A stretch of 64,000 nt of DNA. It comes from Plantactinospora soyae. GTDB taxonomy: Bacteria > Actinomycetota > Actinomycetes > Mycobacteriales > Micromonosporaceae. The stretch spans positions 6,510,001 through 6,574,000 of the forward strand of contig NZ_JADBEB010000001.1 in assembly GCF_014874095.1 (NCBI RefSeq), read 5' to 3'. The position numbers and the translations under genes are program-made. Of this stretch, positions 34,068-42,522 are shown in pieces (within the stretch, counting starts at the first letter, position 1; every line of letters starts with the position of its first letter). Below the pieces are notes generated by a model. That model was not told the origin of the DNA and made no database searches. It saw nothing but the letters and a program-made list of their open reading frames with translations.

Positions 34068-35822
34068 TTATCCGCCCAACGGCAACGGTCGGGCCGGCTG
34101 GGCGGTCGCGGGTTCGCCCCGCCAGTGGCCGACCAGTTCCCGGTAGGTCGCCGAGCGGGCGAGCAGCTCCTCGTGCCGGCCCAGCATCGGGCGACCGTCC
34201 GCGAGGATCAGCACCTGCCGGGCGCGCAGTGCCGAACTGATCCGGTGCGCGACCACCACCAGGCAGCCCGGCCGGGCGGCGAAGGCGAGTTCGACGGTCG
34301 CCTCGGCCGTCGGGTCCAGATGACAGGTCGCCTCGTCCAGGATCGCCAGCGGGGCGGGGGAGAGGTAGGCGCGGACCGCCGCGACGAGCTGCCGTTCCCC
34401 GGCGGAGAGCGCGCCCGGCTCCAGCGTCGCGGCAAGACCGCCGAGCCGGTACGCCAACGGGCCCAGGCCCAGTCGCTCCACCGCCGCCGCCACCCGGTGC
34501 TCGTCGGCATCCGGACACAGGTAGCGCAGGTTGTCCAGGAGCGTGCCGGTGAAGACGTACGCCTCCTGCGGGATCAGCACCCGGTGCCCGGCCAGTACGG
34601 CGGGATCGCCGTCGACCGGTACGCCACCGAGCCGGACCGTACCCGCCTGTGGCTGGAGCAGTCCGGCCAGCAGCGCGGCGAGGGTCGACTTCCCGGCCCC
34701 GCTCGGCCCCACCACGGCCAGATGCGTCCCGTCGGACAGGGTGAGGTCGAAGTCGTCGAGGACCGGCCGGGCCTGGGGCCCGTACCGGAAGGTGACCCCA
34801 CGCAACCGGGCGCGCGCCGGGTCCGCCTGGGCCGCCACCGCGCGGGGCGGGGACACACCCCCGGGCGGTGGCGGAAGTGCGGTGGAACTCAGGATCCGGT
34901 CCAGGGTCACCGCGAAGCGCAGGCCGCCACCTGCCACGCCCTGCACCAGCGCGTGCAGCGCAGGTTGCAGCCCGGTGGCGACGTACACCAGGGCGCCGAG
35001 CACGGCACCGGCGGTGAGCCCGCGCCGGACCAGCCACGGGGCGGTCAGCAGCAGTACGGCCAGCGGCAGCCAACCACCGACGGCGAGACTCAGGCTGCGT
35101 AGCGCGGCCATCCTGGCCAGGGCCCGCTCGGCGGCGGCCTGCCGGTCCACCTGCCGGCCCACCTGGTCCGCGACAACCTCCTGCGCGCCGCAGGCCACCA
35201 CGTCCCGGTGTCCGGTCAGCGCGGCGCTGGCCGTCTCGCCCAGCCGTTCGTCGGCCCGTACGTAGCTCCGCTGCCGGTCGACCATTGCCGGCAGCGCGGC
35301 GGCGAACAGGATCAGCCCGGCGGCCAGCGGCACCGCGACCACGCCGGCCACGACCGGGGTCAGGGAGAAGAGTCCGAGCAGCGCCGCCCCGGCGGTGAAC
35401 AGGAATCCCCGGACGACCATGACGAGGCCGGCGAAGGTGTCCCGGATGATCTCCACCTGGTGGGTCAGCCGGGCCACGGCGGCCGTGTCCGGCCGGGCCC
35501 CGGCGGCCGTCGAGCGGTGCAGTGCCCCGCTCACGACCCGGTCCGCCAACTCGTCGCGGAAGGGCTCGACGACGTCGCCGAGCCGGGCGTACGCCCGACC
35601 GGTGCCGATCGCACCGATCACGACCGCGCCGGCCAGCCCGCCGAGCCAGGCCAGCCCGACCTCTGGCCGGCCGGCCAGGAAACCGTCGTCCAGGGCGCGG
35701 GCGGTCAGTTGACCGGCGAGCAGCGCCGGCAGCGCCTCGGCGGCGGACCATCCGGCGAGCCGGCCGAGTGGGCGGGCCCGGCGGCGCAGTGCGGCAGCGG
35801 TGAACCGGACGACGGCCTTCAC
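34068..35822 (-). CDS. Lanthipeptide-type ABC exporter, second half-transporter (RamB-like)
   Basis: GTG 35822 overlaps the upstream ABC gene's stop as GTGA and gives 584 residues. A six-helix transmembrane domain (about residues 1-310) is fused to an ATPase: Walker A VGPSGAGKSTL, signature LSAGERQLVAAVRAYL, Walker B LAILDEATCHLD with the catalytic Glu, and the H-loop VVVAHRISS. Paired with the previous gene it forms a heterodimeric exporter. In the ram locus the two ABC genes follow ramC and ramS, as here, and are proposed to export SapB. Confidence 0.9.
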   Translation of the reverse strand: MKAVVRFTAAALRRRARPLGRLAGWSAAEALPALLAGQLTARALDDGFLAGRPEVGLAWLGGLAGAVVIGAIGTGRAYARLGDVVEPFRDELADRVVSGALHRSTAAGARPDTAAVARLTHQVEIIRDTFAGLVMVVRGFLFTAGAALLGLFSLTPVVAGVVAVPLAAGLILFAAALPAMVDRQRSYVRADERLGETASAALTGHRDVVACGAQEVVADQVGRQVDRQAAAERALARMAALRSLSLAVGGWLPLAVLLLTAPWLVRRGLTAGAVLGALVYVATGLQPALHALVQGVAGGGLRFAVTLDRILSSTALPPPPGGVSPPRAVAAQADPARARLRGVTFRYGPQARPVLDDFDLTLSDGTHLAVVGPSGAGKSTLAALLAGLLQPQAGTVRLGGVPVDGDPAVLAGHRVLIPQEAYVFTGTLLDNLRYLCPDADEHRVAAAVERLGLGPLAYRLGGLAATLEPGALSAGERQLVAAVRAYLSPAPLAILDEATCHLDPTAEATVELAFAARPGCLVVVAHRISSALRARQVLILADGRPMLGRHEELLARSATYRELVGHWRGEPATAQPARPLPLGG

Positions 35823-37609
35823 CGTACCGCCTCGACCGGGTCGCCGGCCGGCGCGTACCCGGGCACCGCCGACGGCTGGAAGACGGCCCGGTAGTCCGGG
35901 TCCCGCCACAGGTCCCGGTGCCGCCCCACGCCGCGCAACCGGCCGCCGTCCAACCACGCGACCAGGTCGGCGTCGGCGGCGGTGGCCACCCGGTGGGTCA
36001 CGATCATTCGGGTACGCCGGTCCGCGTGCGCCGCGATCGCTCCGGCGATCCGGTGTTCGGTGGCGGTGTCCACGCTGGACGTCGCGTCGTCGAGGATGAG
36101 CAGCCGTCCGGCGTGCAGCGCGCGGGCCAGGCCCAGCCGCTGCGTCTCACCGCCGGACATCGGCGCGGCGTCGAGCCGGGTCCGGTATCCGTCCGGCAAC
36201 CGCTCGACGAACTCGTCGATCGCCGCCGCCCGAGCCGCCGTCACGAGTTCGCGCGGAACCGCGACGTCCGGTGGGACTGCGACGTCCGGCGGATCCGCTA
36301 CGTCCGGCGGGACTGCTACCGGCTCGGCGGACCGGCCCAGTGCGATCACCTCTGCGATGGTGTCACCGATCAGAATCGGTCGCTCGAAGCCGTACCCGAC
36401 GGCGTTCCGCAGGGCGGTCCGGCTCAGCCGGCGCAGGGGGACGCCGTCGAGCAGCACCTCGCCCGCGTCCGGGTCGCGGAGCCGGCCGGCGACCGCCGCG
36501 AGGGAGGACTTGCCGGATCCGGACGGGCCGACGACGGCGATCGTGGCGCCGGCGGGTACCCGCAGGTCGACTCCGTCCAAGACCGGCCGCCCGTCGTCGG
36601 CCCGTACGGTCACGCCGCACAGCACCAGCCGGCCGGTACCGGGGGGCAGCGTCGCCCCGCCGTACGTCCGGACCGGTTCGGCGAGCGCGGCGGCGACCCG
36701 TTGCGCACCGGCCCGGGTCCGGACCAGCCGGTTGAGCGTCGCGAGCACGGCGCCGAGACCGGCGCCGAGCGCGGCGTACTGCACGGCGGCGAAGAGCTGC
36801 CCCGGGGTGAGCCGTCCCTCGGTCACCGACCAGCCGCCGACCGCGACGATCGTCAGTTGCAGCATGGGTGCCACGGCGGCGGTCCGGGCCGAGGCGCGGG
36901 CCAGGGTGGTCCAGGTGCGGGTGCCGTGCGTACGCAGCTGGGGCAGCGGGGCCAGGATCCGGCCGATCTCGGCGGCTACGGTACCGGCGGCGGCGATGGT
37001 CCGGGCCCCGTGCAGCGCCTCGGCCAGCCGTCCGGCGATCCGCCCCTGTACGCCGAGGTAGTCCGAGGCGGCGGCGGAGGCGTCGGTCACGAAGGCGCGC
37101 ATCAGGACGGCGAGCAGCAGCAGCCCGACGCCGAAGGTGACGGCGAGGCGCCAGTCGAGCAGCAGGAGGGCGAGCACACTACCCACCGAGGGGAGTACGG
37201 CGGTCAGCCCGAGTACGACGGTGGCGCCGGCCTGACCCGCGTCGGCGGCCTGCCCGACCAGCCGTCCGATCAGGTCGCCCACCGGACGCCGGGCGGCGTG
37301 CCGCGGGTCGAGGGCGAGCAGGTGCCGCAGCAGTTGGTGCCGGAGCCGGGCGGTGGTCCGGGCGGTGCCGGTCCCGCTGGCCAGGGTGGCCAGGGTGTCG
37401 GTGGCGACGATCACCACCACGAGTCCGCAGGCGGCCACCGGCCACCAGGGGTCGGCGCCGCCGAGGGCCGCGTCCACGGAGAGTCCGAGCGCGGCCGGAA
37501 GGAGCAGTTCGGCGACCGCGCCGAGCAGCGCGGCGGCCCCGAGGACGATGGTCCAGCCGCCGCCGTAGGTGATCGCCTGTCGGAGTAGCCGGTCGCCGTC
37601 GGCGGGCAC
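35819..37609 (-). CDS. Lanthipeptide-type ABC exporter, first half-transporter (RamA-like)
   Basis: AGGAGGG lies eight bases before GTG 37609, giving 596 residues; GTG 37630 is a weaker option. Transmembrane domain and ATPase are fused: Walker A VGPSGSGKSSL, signature MSGGETQRLGLARAL, H-loop MIVTHRVAT. The Walker B region reads LLILDDATSSVD, with Asp in place of the catalytic Glu, so this half probably forms the degenerate site of an asymmetric pair. Three PPDVA-containing hexapeptides encoded by an 18-bp repeat are inserted before the signature helix. It lies 80 bp after the precursor peptide gene. Confidence 0.9.
   Translation of the reverse strand: MPADGDRLLRQAITYGGGWTIVLGAAALLGAVAELLLPAALGLSVDAALGGADPWWPVAACGLVVVIVATDTLATLASGTGTARTTARLRHQLLRHLLALDPRHAARRPVGDLIGRLVGQAADAGQAGATVVLGLTAVLPSVGSVLALLLLDWRLAVTFGVGLLLLAVLMRAFVTDASAAASDYLGVQGRIAGRLAEALHGARTIAAAGTVAAEIGRILAPLPQLRTHGTRTWTTLARASARTAAVAPMLQLTIVAVGGWSVTEGRLTPGQLFAAVQYAALGAGLGAVLATLNRLVRTRAGAQRVAAALAEPVRTYGGATLPPGTGRLVLCGVTVRADDGRPVLDGVDLRVPAGATIAVVGPSGSGKSSLAAVAGRLRDPDAGEVLLDGVPLRRLSRTALRNAVGYGFERPILIGDTIAEVIALGRSAEPVAVPPDVADPPDVAVPPDVAVPRELVTAARAAAIDEFVERLPDGYRTRLDAAPMSGGETQRLGLARALHAGRLLILDDATSSVDTATEHRIAGAIAAHADRRTRMIVTHRVATAADADLVAWLDGGRLRGVGRHRDLWRDPDYRAVFQPSAVPGYAPAGDPVEAVR
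36261..36314. repeat. 18-bp tandem repeat, three copies, inside the first exporter gene
   Basis: Units start at 36261, 36279 and 36297, of the form GCGACGTCCGGCGGGACT with a few base changes. On the coding (minus) strand they encode repeated (V/D)PPDVA in the helical subdomain of the ATPase. Likely a slippage expansion tolerated in a surface loop. Confidence 0.85.
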
Positions 37610-37688
37610 GGGCACCACCCTCCTGATCACACGGGGTTGCCCTGGGTGAGGACGTCTGCCCACCCAGGGCCCCGGATTACTGACCTGA

Positions 37689-37814
37689 TCAGTTACAGGT
37701 CGTCACGGACAGCGAGCTGTCGCCGCAGAGCAGCAGGCTCGCCCGGCTGCCACCGCCGCCACCACCACCGGTGCGGTCGGCCAGCTCCATCCCCTGAAGG
37801 TCGAGAAGCGCCAT
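37689..37814 (-). CDS. SapB/RamS-like class III lanthipeptide precursor
   Basis: The 41-residue peptide begins MALLDLQGMELADRT, continues with seven glycines, and ends SRASLLLCGDSSLSVTTCN. The leader keeps the LLDLQxME recognition motif of class III lanthipeptides. The core has two S-x2-S-x3-C blocks (Ser23/Ser26/Cys30 and Ser33/Ser36/Cys40), as in SapB; from memory, the published SapB core differs over this stretch only by Ile for Val37. It is preceded by AGGAGGAGGT with a seven-base spacer, lies 15 bp after the synthetase gene and ahead of two ABC exporter genes. The product should be a surface-active morphogen. The polyglycine spacer between leader and core is unusual. Confidence 0.95.
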   Translation of the reverse strand: MALLDLQGMELADRTGGGGGGGSRASLLLCGDSSLSVTTCN

Positions 37815-37821
37815 GTTGTTC

Positions 37822-37831
37822 ACCTCCTCCT
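37822..37831 (-). promoter_or_regulatory. Strong ribosome-binding site of the lanthipeptide precursor
   Basis: On the minus strand AGGAGGAGGT lies seven bases ahead of the precursor ATG and begins within the TAG stop region of the synthetase gene. The extended complementarity to 16S rRNA would give many precursor molecules per transcript compared with the enzyme. Confidence 0.8.
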
Positions 37832-40634
37832 AGTTCTTGGTCCGATAAGCCCCACGCGGCAGCGAGGGGAGCTTTGTCGCGCCGGAGAGCGGCGCGAGGA
37901 AGGGCAGGGTCACCGGCTCGTCGTGCAGGGCCGCACCCGTGGCGAGCAGGACGCCCGCCGTACCGGTGGCCAGGTCCATCGACAGCCGCAGCAGCTGCTC
38001 GCCGGGGAAGGCGAGGAAGCCGCGGTACGGCAGCGCGTGCCAGGCCAGTCGCGACACCTGGACGGCCAGTTCGGCGCGGTCGGCGTCCCGGGACGCCCCG
38101 TCGGGGTCCTCGGCCGGGCCGTCGGAGCCGTCGGTCGCCCGCGCGGCGAGGTACGCGATGATGCCGGCCCGGCCGGCGAAGAGGCCGGACTGCGCGTAGA
38201 AGGGTGCCCGGGCGCCGCGCCGGATCGCCGCCGCCGCCTCGGCGAGTTCGGCGTCCGGCCGGTGCCGGAGATACTGGTCGAGTACGAGTCCGATGCCGAC
38301 ACTGCCGTGTGCCAGGTACGGCATGGTCCGCCAGCCCTCGTTGACCTCCAGCGCCCCGTCCGGCCGCAGTACGCAGCGGCGCAGGTCCTGCCGCAGCGCG
38401 TCGGCGGCCCGGTCGAGCAGCGCGCCGTCGCCGGTCAGCTCGTAGAGCCGGAGGAACATCAGGGCGGGACCGCTGCGGCCACGGGTGAGTCCGGCGTACG
38501 GGTGCGTCCCGCCGCTGATCTCCGACCCGGACCCAAGGGTCGCGGGGCCGCCGTCGCCGTTTCCGGCCGGCGTCCGGTCGCCGGCCAGCCGGTCGGCGAC
38601 CAGCTCCGCGGCCCGCCAGGCGGCCTGCCGCAGGGTTGGTTCGCCGGTCCGGCCGGCCAGCTCGGCGAGGTTGAGCGCGATCCCGGGCAGCCCACTGACC
38701 AGGTCCTCGCCGAGATCCTCCCAGGGTTCGCGGAGGCAGATGTCGAGTACGTCGAGGGCGTCGGACCGGCGGCCGAGGCAGTCCAGCGCGAAGGCGACGC
38801 CGTGCAGTCCGTCGTAGAAGCCGCAGCGGGTTCCGGACGGCGGGTCGAGGGCCCGCTTCACCAGCCAGTCCTCGTGGTCCGGGAACCGGCCCGCCCCGGT
38901 GGCGTGCAGCGCGTGGAGTACCCCCGCGGCGCCGTACCCGAGGTTGAGCCCGCCGGTGCGGAACTGGTCGATGTCGCCGGGGAACAACCGGTCGTCCCGC
39001 TCCGGCGTGGCGGTGCGGAGGATCGCGCCGGCGAGCTGGTTCCGCAGCCGTGGCCAGGCCGACCGGCCGGCGGCGAAGTCGGCCGTGCCCGCGATCGGGT
39101 CCGCCGTGCCGCTGCGCCGGGTGCCGGCACTGGCGACCCGTCGGGTCCCGGTGCTCACGGCAACGGCGGCAGCGGGTCCGGTAGCGCCGGACTCGGCACG
39201 GTCGGCGGTGGCACCGCCGGCCAGGGCGTCGCCACGGATCTCGGCGACGGCGGGCAGGAGGAAGTCGCGCGGCACCGGGAAGTGCGCGGCGATGACGTCG
39301 GCGAGGTGGGCCGCCTTGGCCGGGGCCAGCCGGACCATCTGGGTCAGCGGCAGGAACAGGGCCAGGCGCAGGCAGGCCAGGGCGTACCGGTCCACGGCGA
39401 GGCCGGTCCGGTCGCGCGGCGCGGCGAACGCCTGGTTGCGGAGCGCGGGTCGGCTCGCGTCGGCGACCGGGGCGGCCACCTCGAAGTCGACCAGGGTGAC
39501 CCGGTCGTCGGGGCCGACCATCACGTTGAACAGGTGCAGGTCGCCGTAGACGATGCCACGGTCGGCGATCGCGCCGATGATCTGCTCCACCTGCTCGTGG
39601 ATCCGCATCGCCCAGGCGGTGTACCCGGACAGCTCGGCGGGGGTGGCGTCGGCGTCGATCAGCGGGTACCGCTCGACCAGCACCTTGTTGAGCGCCTGGC
39701 CCTCGATGAACTCCAGGGCGAGGAAGTGGTGGTCGCCGAGGACGAACTGGTCGTGGACCTGGGCCACCTGCGGCACGTCGGCGAGCTGGCGCAGCACCTC
39801 GGCCTCGCGGGTCAGCCGGGTGATCGCGTCGGCGCCGGTGGCGTCCAGACCGGCGTGCGGGCGGGCCTCCTTGAGCACGACCTGGGTGTCGGTACGGGTG
39901 TCCCGGCCGACGTAGAGTCCGCCGCCGTTGGAGAAGTGGATCACCCGTTCGATCCGGTACGGCAGGTCGGTGGTGGTGGTGGCGTTGCGGGCGTCGAGAT
40001 GCGGGCGGAGGAACTCGGGCAGGGCCACCCAGTCCGGTACGTGGAAGATCGGGTCGCGCCGGTCCGGTACCAGGGTGCCGTTGTCGTCCTCGACGGCCGG
40101 CACCACCTGGCCGTCACCGCTGACGCAGTAGCGGGCCGCGAAGCCGCCGTAGCGGACGTAGACCGGGCCGGCGCCGTACCGCAGGTCGCTCAGGATGTAC
40201 GGTCCCGCCTCGCCCTCCAGCCGGTCCGAGAGTTCCTTGCAGGCGAGCTCGAGTTCGGCCTCGTCCCGGGGGTAGATGGTGACGAACTTGCCGCTGGAAC
40301 CCCGGCGGGCGTACTTCGAGTTGCGCATCAGCAGCATCCGGGGGCCGCGGAGGAACTTGAAGGAGATCCCTCGCGGTATGCAGTAGTCCCACACCGTTCC
40401 CAGGACCCGCTCCGCGTTGTCCAGACAGGCCGAAATGTGGATCTTCCAGCCCTGCTGCGGGAGCTTGCCGTCCTCGGGGCCGTAGATCAGCCAGTCGTCG
40501 TTCGGTTCGCGTTCCCAGCCGGTCGGCAGGGGACGGTCGGCTGCGGTGAACCCGGTGGCGGGGGCGGAGACGTTGGTGAGCGAATCGTAGAACAGCGGAT
40601 CGACTGCGCAGTACGCGTCGTAGCGTTCGTCCAT
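37830..40634 (-). CDS. Class III lanthipeptide synthetase (LanKC, RamC-like)
   Basis: The 934-residue enzyme has three parts. Residues 1-225 form the phosphoserine lyase-like N-terminal domain (YCIPRGISFKFLRGPRMLLM, SSGKFVTIYPRD). Residues about 230-500 form a Ser/Thr kinase: VVLKEARPHAG for the ATP lysine, IVYGDLHLFNVMV for the catalytic loop and DFE for the metal motif. Residues 520-934 form a LanC-like cyclase with GLHGVAFALDCLG, SGLPGIALNLAEL, YAGLTRGRSGPALMFL and LAHGSVGIGLVLDQY. The zinc-binding Cys-Cys-His set of LanC is missing, as in RamC. GAGGAG lies eight bases before ATG 40634. It phosphorylates, eliminates and cyclises the adjacent SapB-like precursor. Confidence 0.95.
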   Translation of the reverse strand: MDERYDAYCAVDPLFYDSLTNVSAPATGFTAADRPLPTGWEREPNDDWLIYGPEDGKLPQQGWKIHISACLDNAERVLGTVWDYCIPRGISFKFLRGPRMLLMRNSKYARRGSSGKFVTIYPRDEAELELACKELSDRLEGEAGPYILSDLRYGAGPVYVRYGGFAARYCVSGDGQVVPAVEDDNGTLVPDRRDPIFHVPDWVALPEFLRPHLDARNATTTTDLPYRIERVIHFSNGGGLYVGRDTRTDTQVVLKEARPHAGLDATGADAITRLTREAEVLRQLADVPQVAQVHDQFVLGDHHFLALEFIEGQALNKVLVERYPLIDADATPAELSGYTAWAMRIHEQVEQIIGAIADRGIVYGDLHLFNVMVGPDDRVTLVDFEVAAPVADASRPALRNQAFAAPRDRTGLAVDRYALACLRLALFLPLTQMVRLAPAKAAHLADVIAAHFPVPRDFLLPAVAEIRGDALAGGATADRAESGATGPAAAVAVSTGTRRVASAGTRRSGTADPIAGTADFAAGRSAWPRLRNQLAGAILRTATPERDDRLFPGDIDQFRTGGLNLGYGAAGVLHALHATGAGRFPDHEDWLVKRALDPPSGTRCGFYDGLHGVAFALDCLGRRSDALDVLDICLREPWEDLGEDLVSGLPGIALNLAELAGRTGEPTLRQAAWRAAELVADRLAGDRTPAGNGDGGPATLGSGSEISGGTHPYAGLTRGRSGPALMFLRLYELTGDGALLDRAADALRQDLRRCVLRPDGALEVNEGWRTMPYLAHGSVGIGLVLDQYLRHRPDAELAEAAAAIRRGARAPFYAQSGLFAGRAGIIAYLAARATDGSDGPAEDPDGASRDADRAELAVQVSRLAWHALPYRGFLAFPGEQLLRLSMDLATGTAGVLLATGAALHDEPVTLPFLAPLSGATKLPSLPRGAYRTKN

Positions 40635-40759
40635 CGTCGCGGCTCCTCGGGTGTCCCTGAGCGACCGTGCCTCATCGATGCATCCGAGTCTCCTTTCAGA
40701 TCCGAGGTGTTACTAGTGTGTTAAGTCATCCCCTACGGTGCGTCGCGCACGGGTACTTA

Positions 40760-40771
40760 TGACAAATGTCA
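40760..40771. promoter_or_regulatory. Palindrome TGACA-AA-TGTCA
   Basis: The five-base arms are perfect. It lies 126 bp upstream of the lanKC start on the minus strand side of the divergent region. A second TGTCATGACA palindrome sits at 41063. Either could be an operator; there is no independent support. Confidence 0.3.
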
Positions 40772-40830
40772 GGGCCGGACGGCGCTTGACAGCCATCTAT
40801 ATGGCTATATCCGGATGTACGAATGGCCGA

Positions 40831-40856
40831 TGTCCGGGCGAGGTTTGTCCCGGACA
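40831..40856. promoter_or_regulatory. Inverted repeat TGTCCGGG-N10-CCCGGACA
   Basis: Perfect eight-base arms with a ten-base spacer (18 bp centre to centre) in the divergent region. The geometry suits a dimeric regulator binding two major grooves. Which operon it would serve is unclear. Confidence 0.35.
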
Positions 40857-41062
40857 GATCCGGGCTGAGAACCGCGATCCGACCGGCCCGCGCGGCACGG
40901 TCGGGCCGGCCGTGACCGCGCGGACGGACGAGCGTCGACAGCCCCGACCCCGACCGGACGGGACGACCGGGGCCGCCCCGGCACGGAACCCGAGCACGGC
41001 ACCAGCCAGGCCGGATCCCGGTTACCGGCGGATTTCGTAAAGATCTATTTACGTCGTCAGGC

Positions 41063-41072
41063 TGTCATGACA
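41063..41072. promoter_or_regulatory. Palindrome TGTCATGACA upstream of the sugar operon
   Basis: A perfect ten-base palindrome 53 bp before the binding-protein ATG, close to where a promoter for the sugar operon would be expected. It shares the TGTCA/TGACA half-site with 40760-40771. It could bind a LacI- or GntR-type repressor, but no such gene is in the operon. Confidence 0.3.
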
Positions 41073-41124
41073 TTCTGCCAAAGGTGAGTCTCTTCGAGAT
41101 CGATCGTTCCGAAGGGAAGCAGAC

Positions 41125-42522
41125 ATGTCAGTTCGACGCACGCGCACGGGAGGCGCGCTCGCCGCGGTGGCCACGCTGGTGCTGGCCGCCACCGCCTGCG
41201 GGGACTCCGCGGAGCCGGCGGGCCGGGACGCCAAGGACATCACCCTGACCATCAGCGACAACGCGATCGCCGGTGGCAAGAACTCCCGCAGTGCCGACTG
41301 GATTCAGAACTGGGTGATCCCGAAGTTCGTCGAGGCACAGAAGGCCAAGGGCGTCACCGCGAAGGTGACCTTCGTGCCCAGTGGGGTCGACGACGAGCAG
41401 TACAAGACCAAGCTCGCCCTGGACCTGCGGGCCAGGTCCGGCAGCGACGTGATCTCCATCGACGGCATCTGGGTGGGCGAGTTCGCCCAGGCCGGCTACC
41501 TGAAGCCACTGTCCGAGGTGGCCGGTGCCGAAACCGACGGCTGGGCGGGCTGGGCCCAGATCCCGGAGACGGTGCAGGGGCTGGGCAGCTTCGAGGAGAA
41601 GCGGTACGCCATCCCGATCGGCACCGACGGCCGGCTGCTGTACTACAACAAGAAGCTCTTCGCCCAGGCCGGCCTGCCCGCCGACTGGCAACCGCGCAGT
41701 TGGCAGGAGATCCTCGACGCGGGCGCGAAGCTCAAGACACTGTCCGGCGTCACGCCGATCCAGATCAACGCCGGTACGGCGATGGGTGAGGCGACCAGCA
41801 TGCAGGGCGCGCTTCCCCTGCTGGCCGGGGCCGGCGGCGAGGTCTTCGCCAACGGCAAGTGGACCGGCGCCAGCCAGCCGACCCGGGACATGCTCGACTT
41901 CTACGCCAGGGTCTACGGCGGCGGGCTCGGCGACCCGCTGTTGCAACAGGAGGCGAAGGGGCGGGACAAGTCGTTCCAGCGGTTCGCCGAAGGCAAGATC
42001 GGCATCCTCGGCGAGGGTGACTACTTCTGGCGCAGCGTGATCGAGCCGAAGGCCGGGATCGCCAAGATGGCCGACCGGGACAGCGCGGTCGGGTACGCGC
42101 TGATTCCGGCCAGGACACCGGGCGCGGGCATCCGGGGCCAGGACTTCGTCAGCATGTCCGGCGGCAGCGTACGGACGCTGAACCCGAACTCCAAGTTCCC
42201 GCATCAGGCGTTCGAGCTGCTCAGCTTCATGCACTCGGCCGAGGCGGTGAAGGCCGAGTTGGGTGACGTACCCCGGCTCACCGCCCGGACCGACGTCAAC
42301 ACCGAGATGCTGGCCGGCGATCCGATGCTCCGGTTCGTGGCCGAGAAGATCCTGCCGATCACTGCCGCCCGGCCACCGCTGGCGGTCTATCCGCAGGTGT
42401 CGGTGGCGCTTCAGGAGGCCACCGCGGCGGTGGTCGGGGGCACGGCGCCGGACGCCGCGGCTGCCGCGTACCAGAAGAAGTTGGAGGGTCTGGTCGGTGG
42501 CGCGGACAACGTCACCTCCTGA
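41125..42522 (+). CDS. Sugar ABC transporter substrate-binding lipoprotein
   Basis: The 465-residue family 1 extracellular solute-binding protein has a signal peptide ending in a lipobox AATAC near residue 25. Conserved parts are SGSDVISIDGIWVGEFAQAG, RYAIPIGTDGRLLYYNKKLF and KFPHQAFELLSFMHSAEA. GAAGGGAAG lies eight bases upstream of the ATG. It is the first gene of an operon with two permeases and an ATPase. The downstream GH38 alpha-mannosidase and sugar enzymes suggest mannosides or manno-oligosaccharides as ligand. Confidence 0.9.
   Translation: MSVRRTRTGGALAAVATLVLAATACGDSAEPAGRDAKDITLTISDNAIAGGKNSRSADWIQNWVIPKFVEAQKAKGVTAKVTFVPSGVDDEQYKTKLALDLRARSGSDVISIDGIWVGEFAQAGYLKPLSEVAGAETDGWAGWAQIPETVQGLGSFEEKRYAIPIGTDGRLLYYNKKLFAQAGLPADWQPRSWQEILDAGAKLKTLSGVTPIQINAGTAMGEATSMQGALPLLAGAGGEVFANGKWTGASQPTRDMLDFYARVYGGGLGDPLLQQEAKGRDKSFQRFAEGKIGILGEGDYFWRSVIEPKAGIAKMADRDSAVGYALIPARTPGAGIRGQDFVSMSGGSVRTLNPNSKFPHQAFELLSFMHSAEAVKAELGDVPRLTARTDVNTEMLAGDPMLRFVAEKILPITAARPPLAVYPQVSVALQEATAAVVGGTAPDAAAAAYQKKLEGLVGGADNVTS

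Larger units (their letters stand above)
40635..41124. other. 490-bp divergent control region of lanthipeptide and sugar operons
   Basis: No gene is supported here; the 100-codon plus-strand frame from 40738 lacks a ribosome-binding site. The section 40690-40830 is AT-richer and should hold promoters. TTGACA at 40786-40791 with TATATC at 40806 is a weak plus-strand candidate. Inverted repeats are listed separately. On the minus strand AAGGAGA precedes a three-codon ORF (ATG 40683, Met-His-Arg) whose TGA overlaps another ATG at 40675. Confidence 0.5.

Noticed and set aside
37923-40724. Plus-strand open frame of 933 codons opposite lanKC
   Set aside because: The minus-strand frame has lanthipeptide synthetase motifs and a proper ribosome-binding site; the plus-strand frame has neither.
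40738-41040. 100-codon plus-strand frame in the divergent lanthipeptide/sugar region
   Set aside because: It has no ribosome-binding site, poor composition and overlaps inverted repeats; it is more likely a control region.
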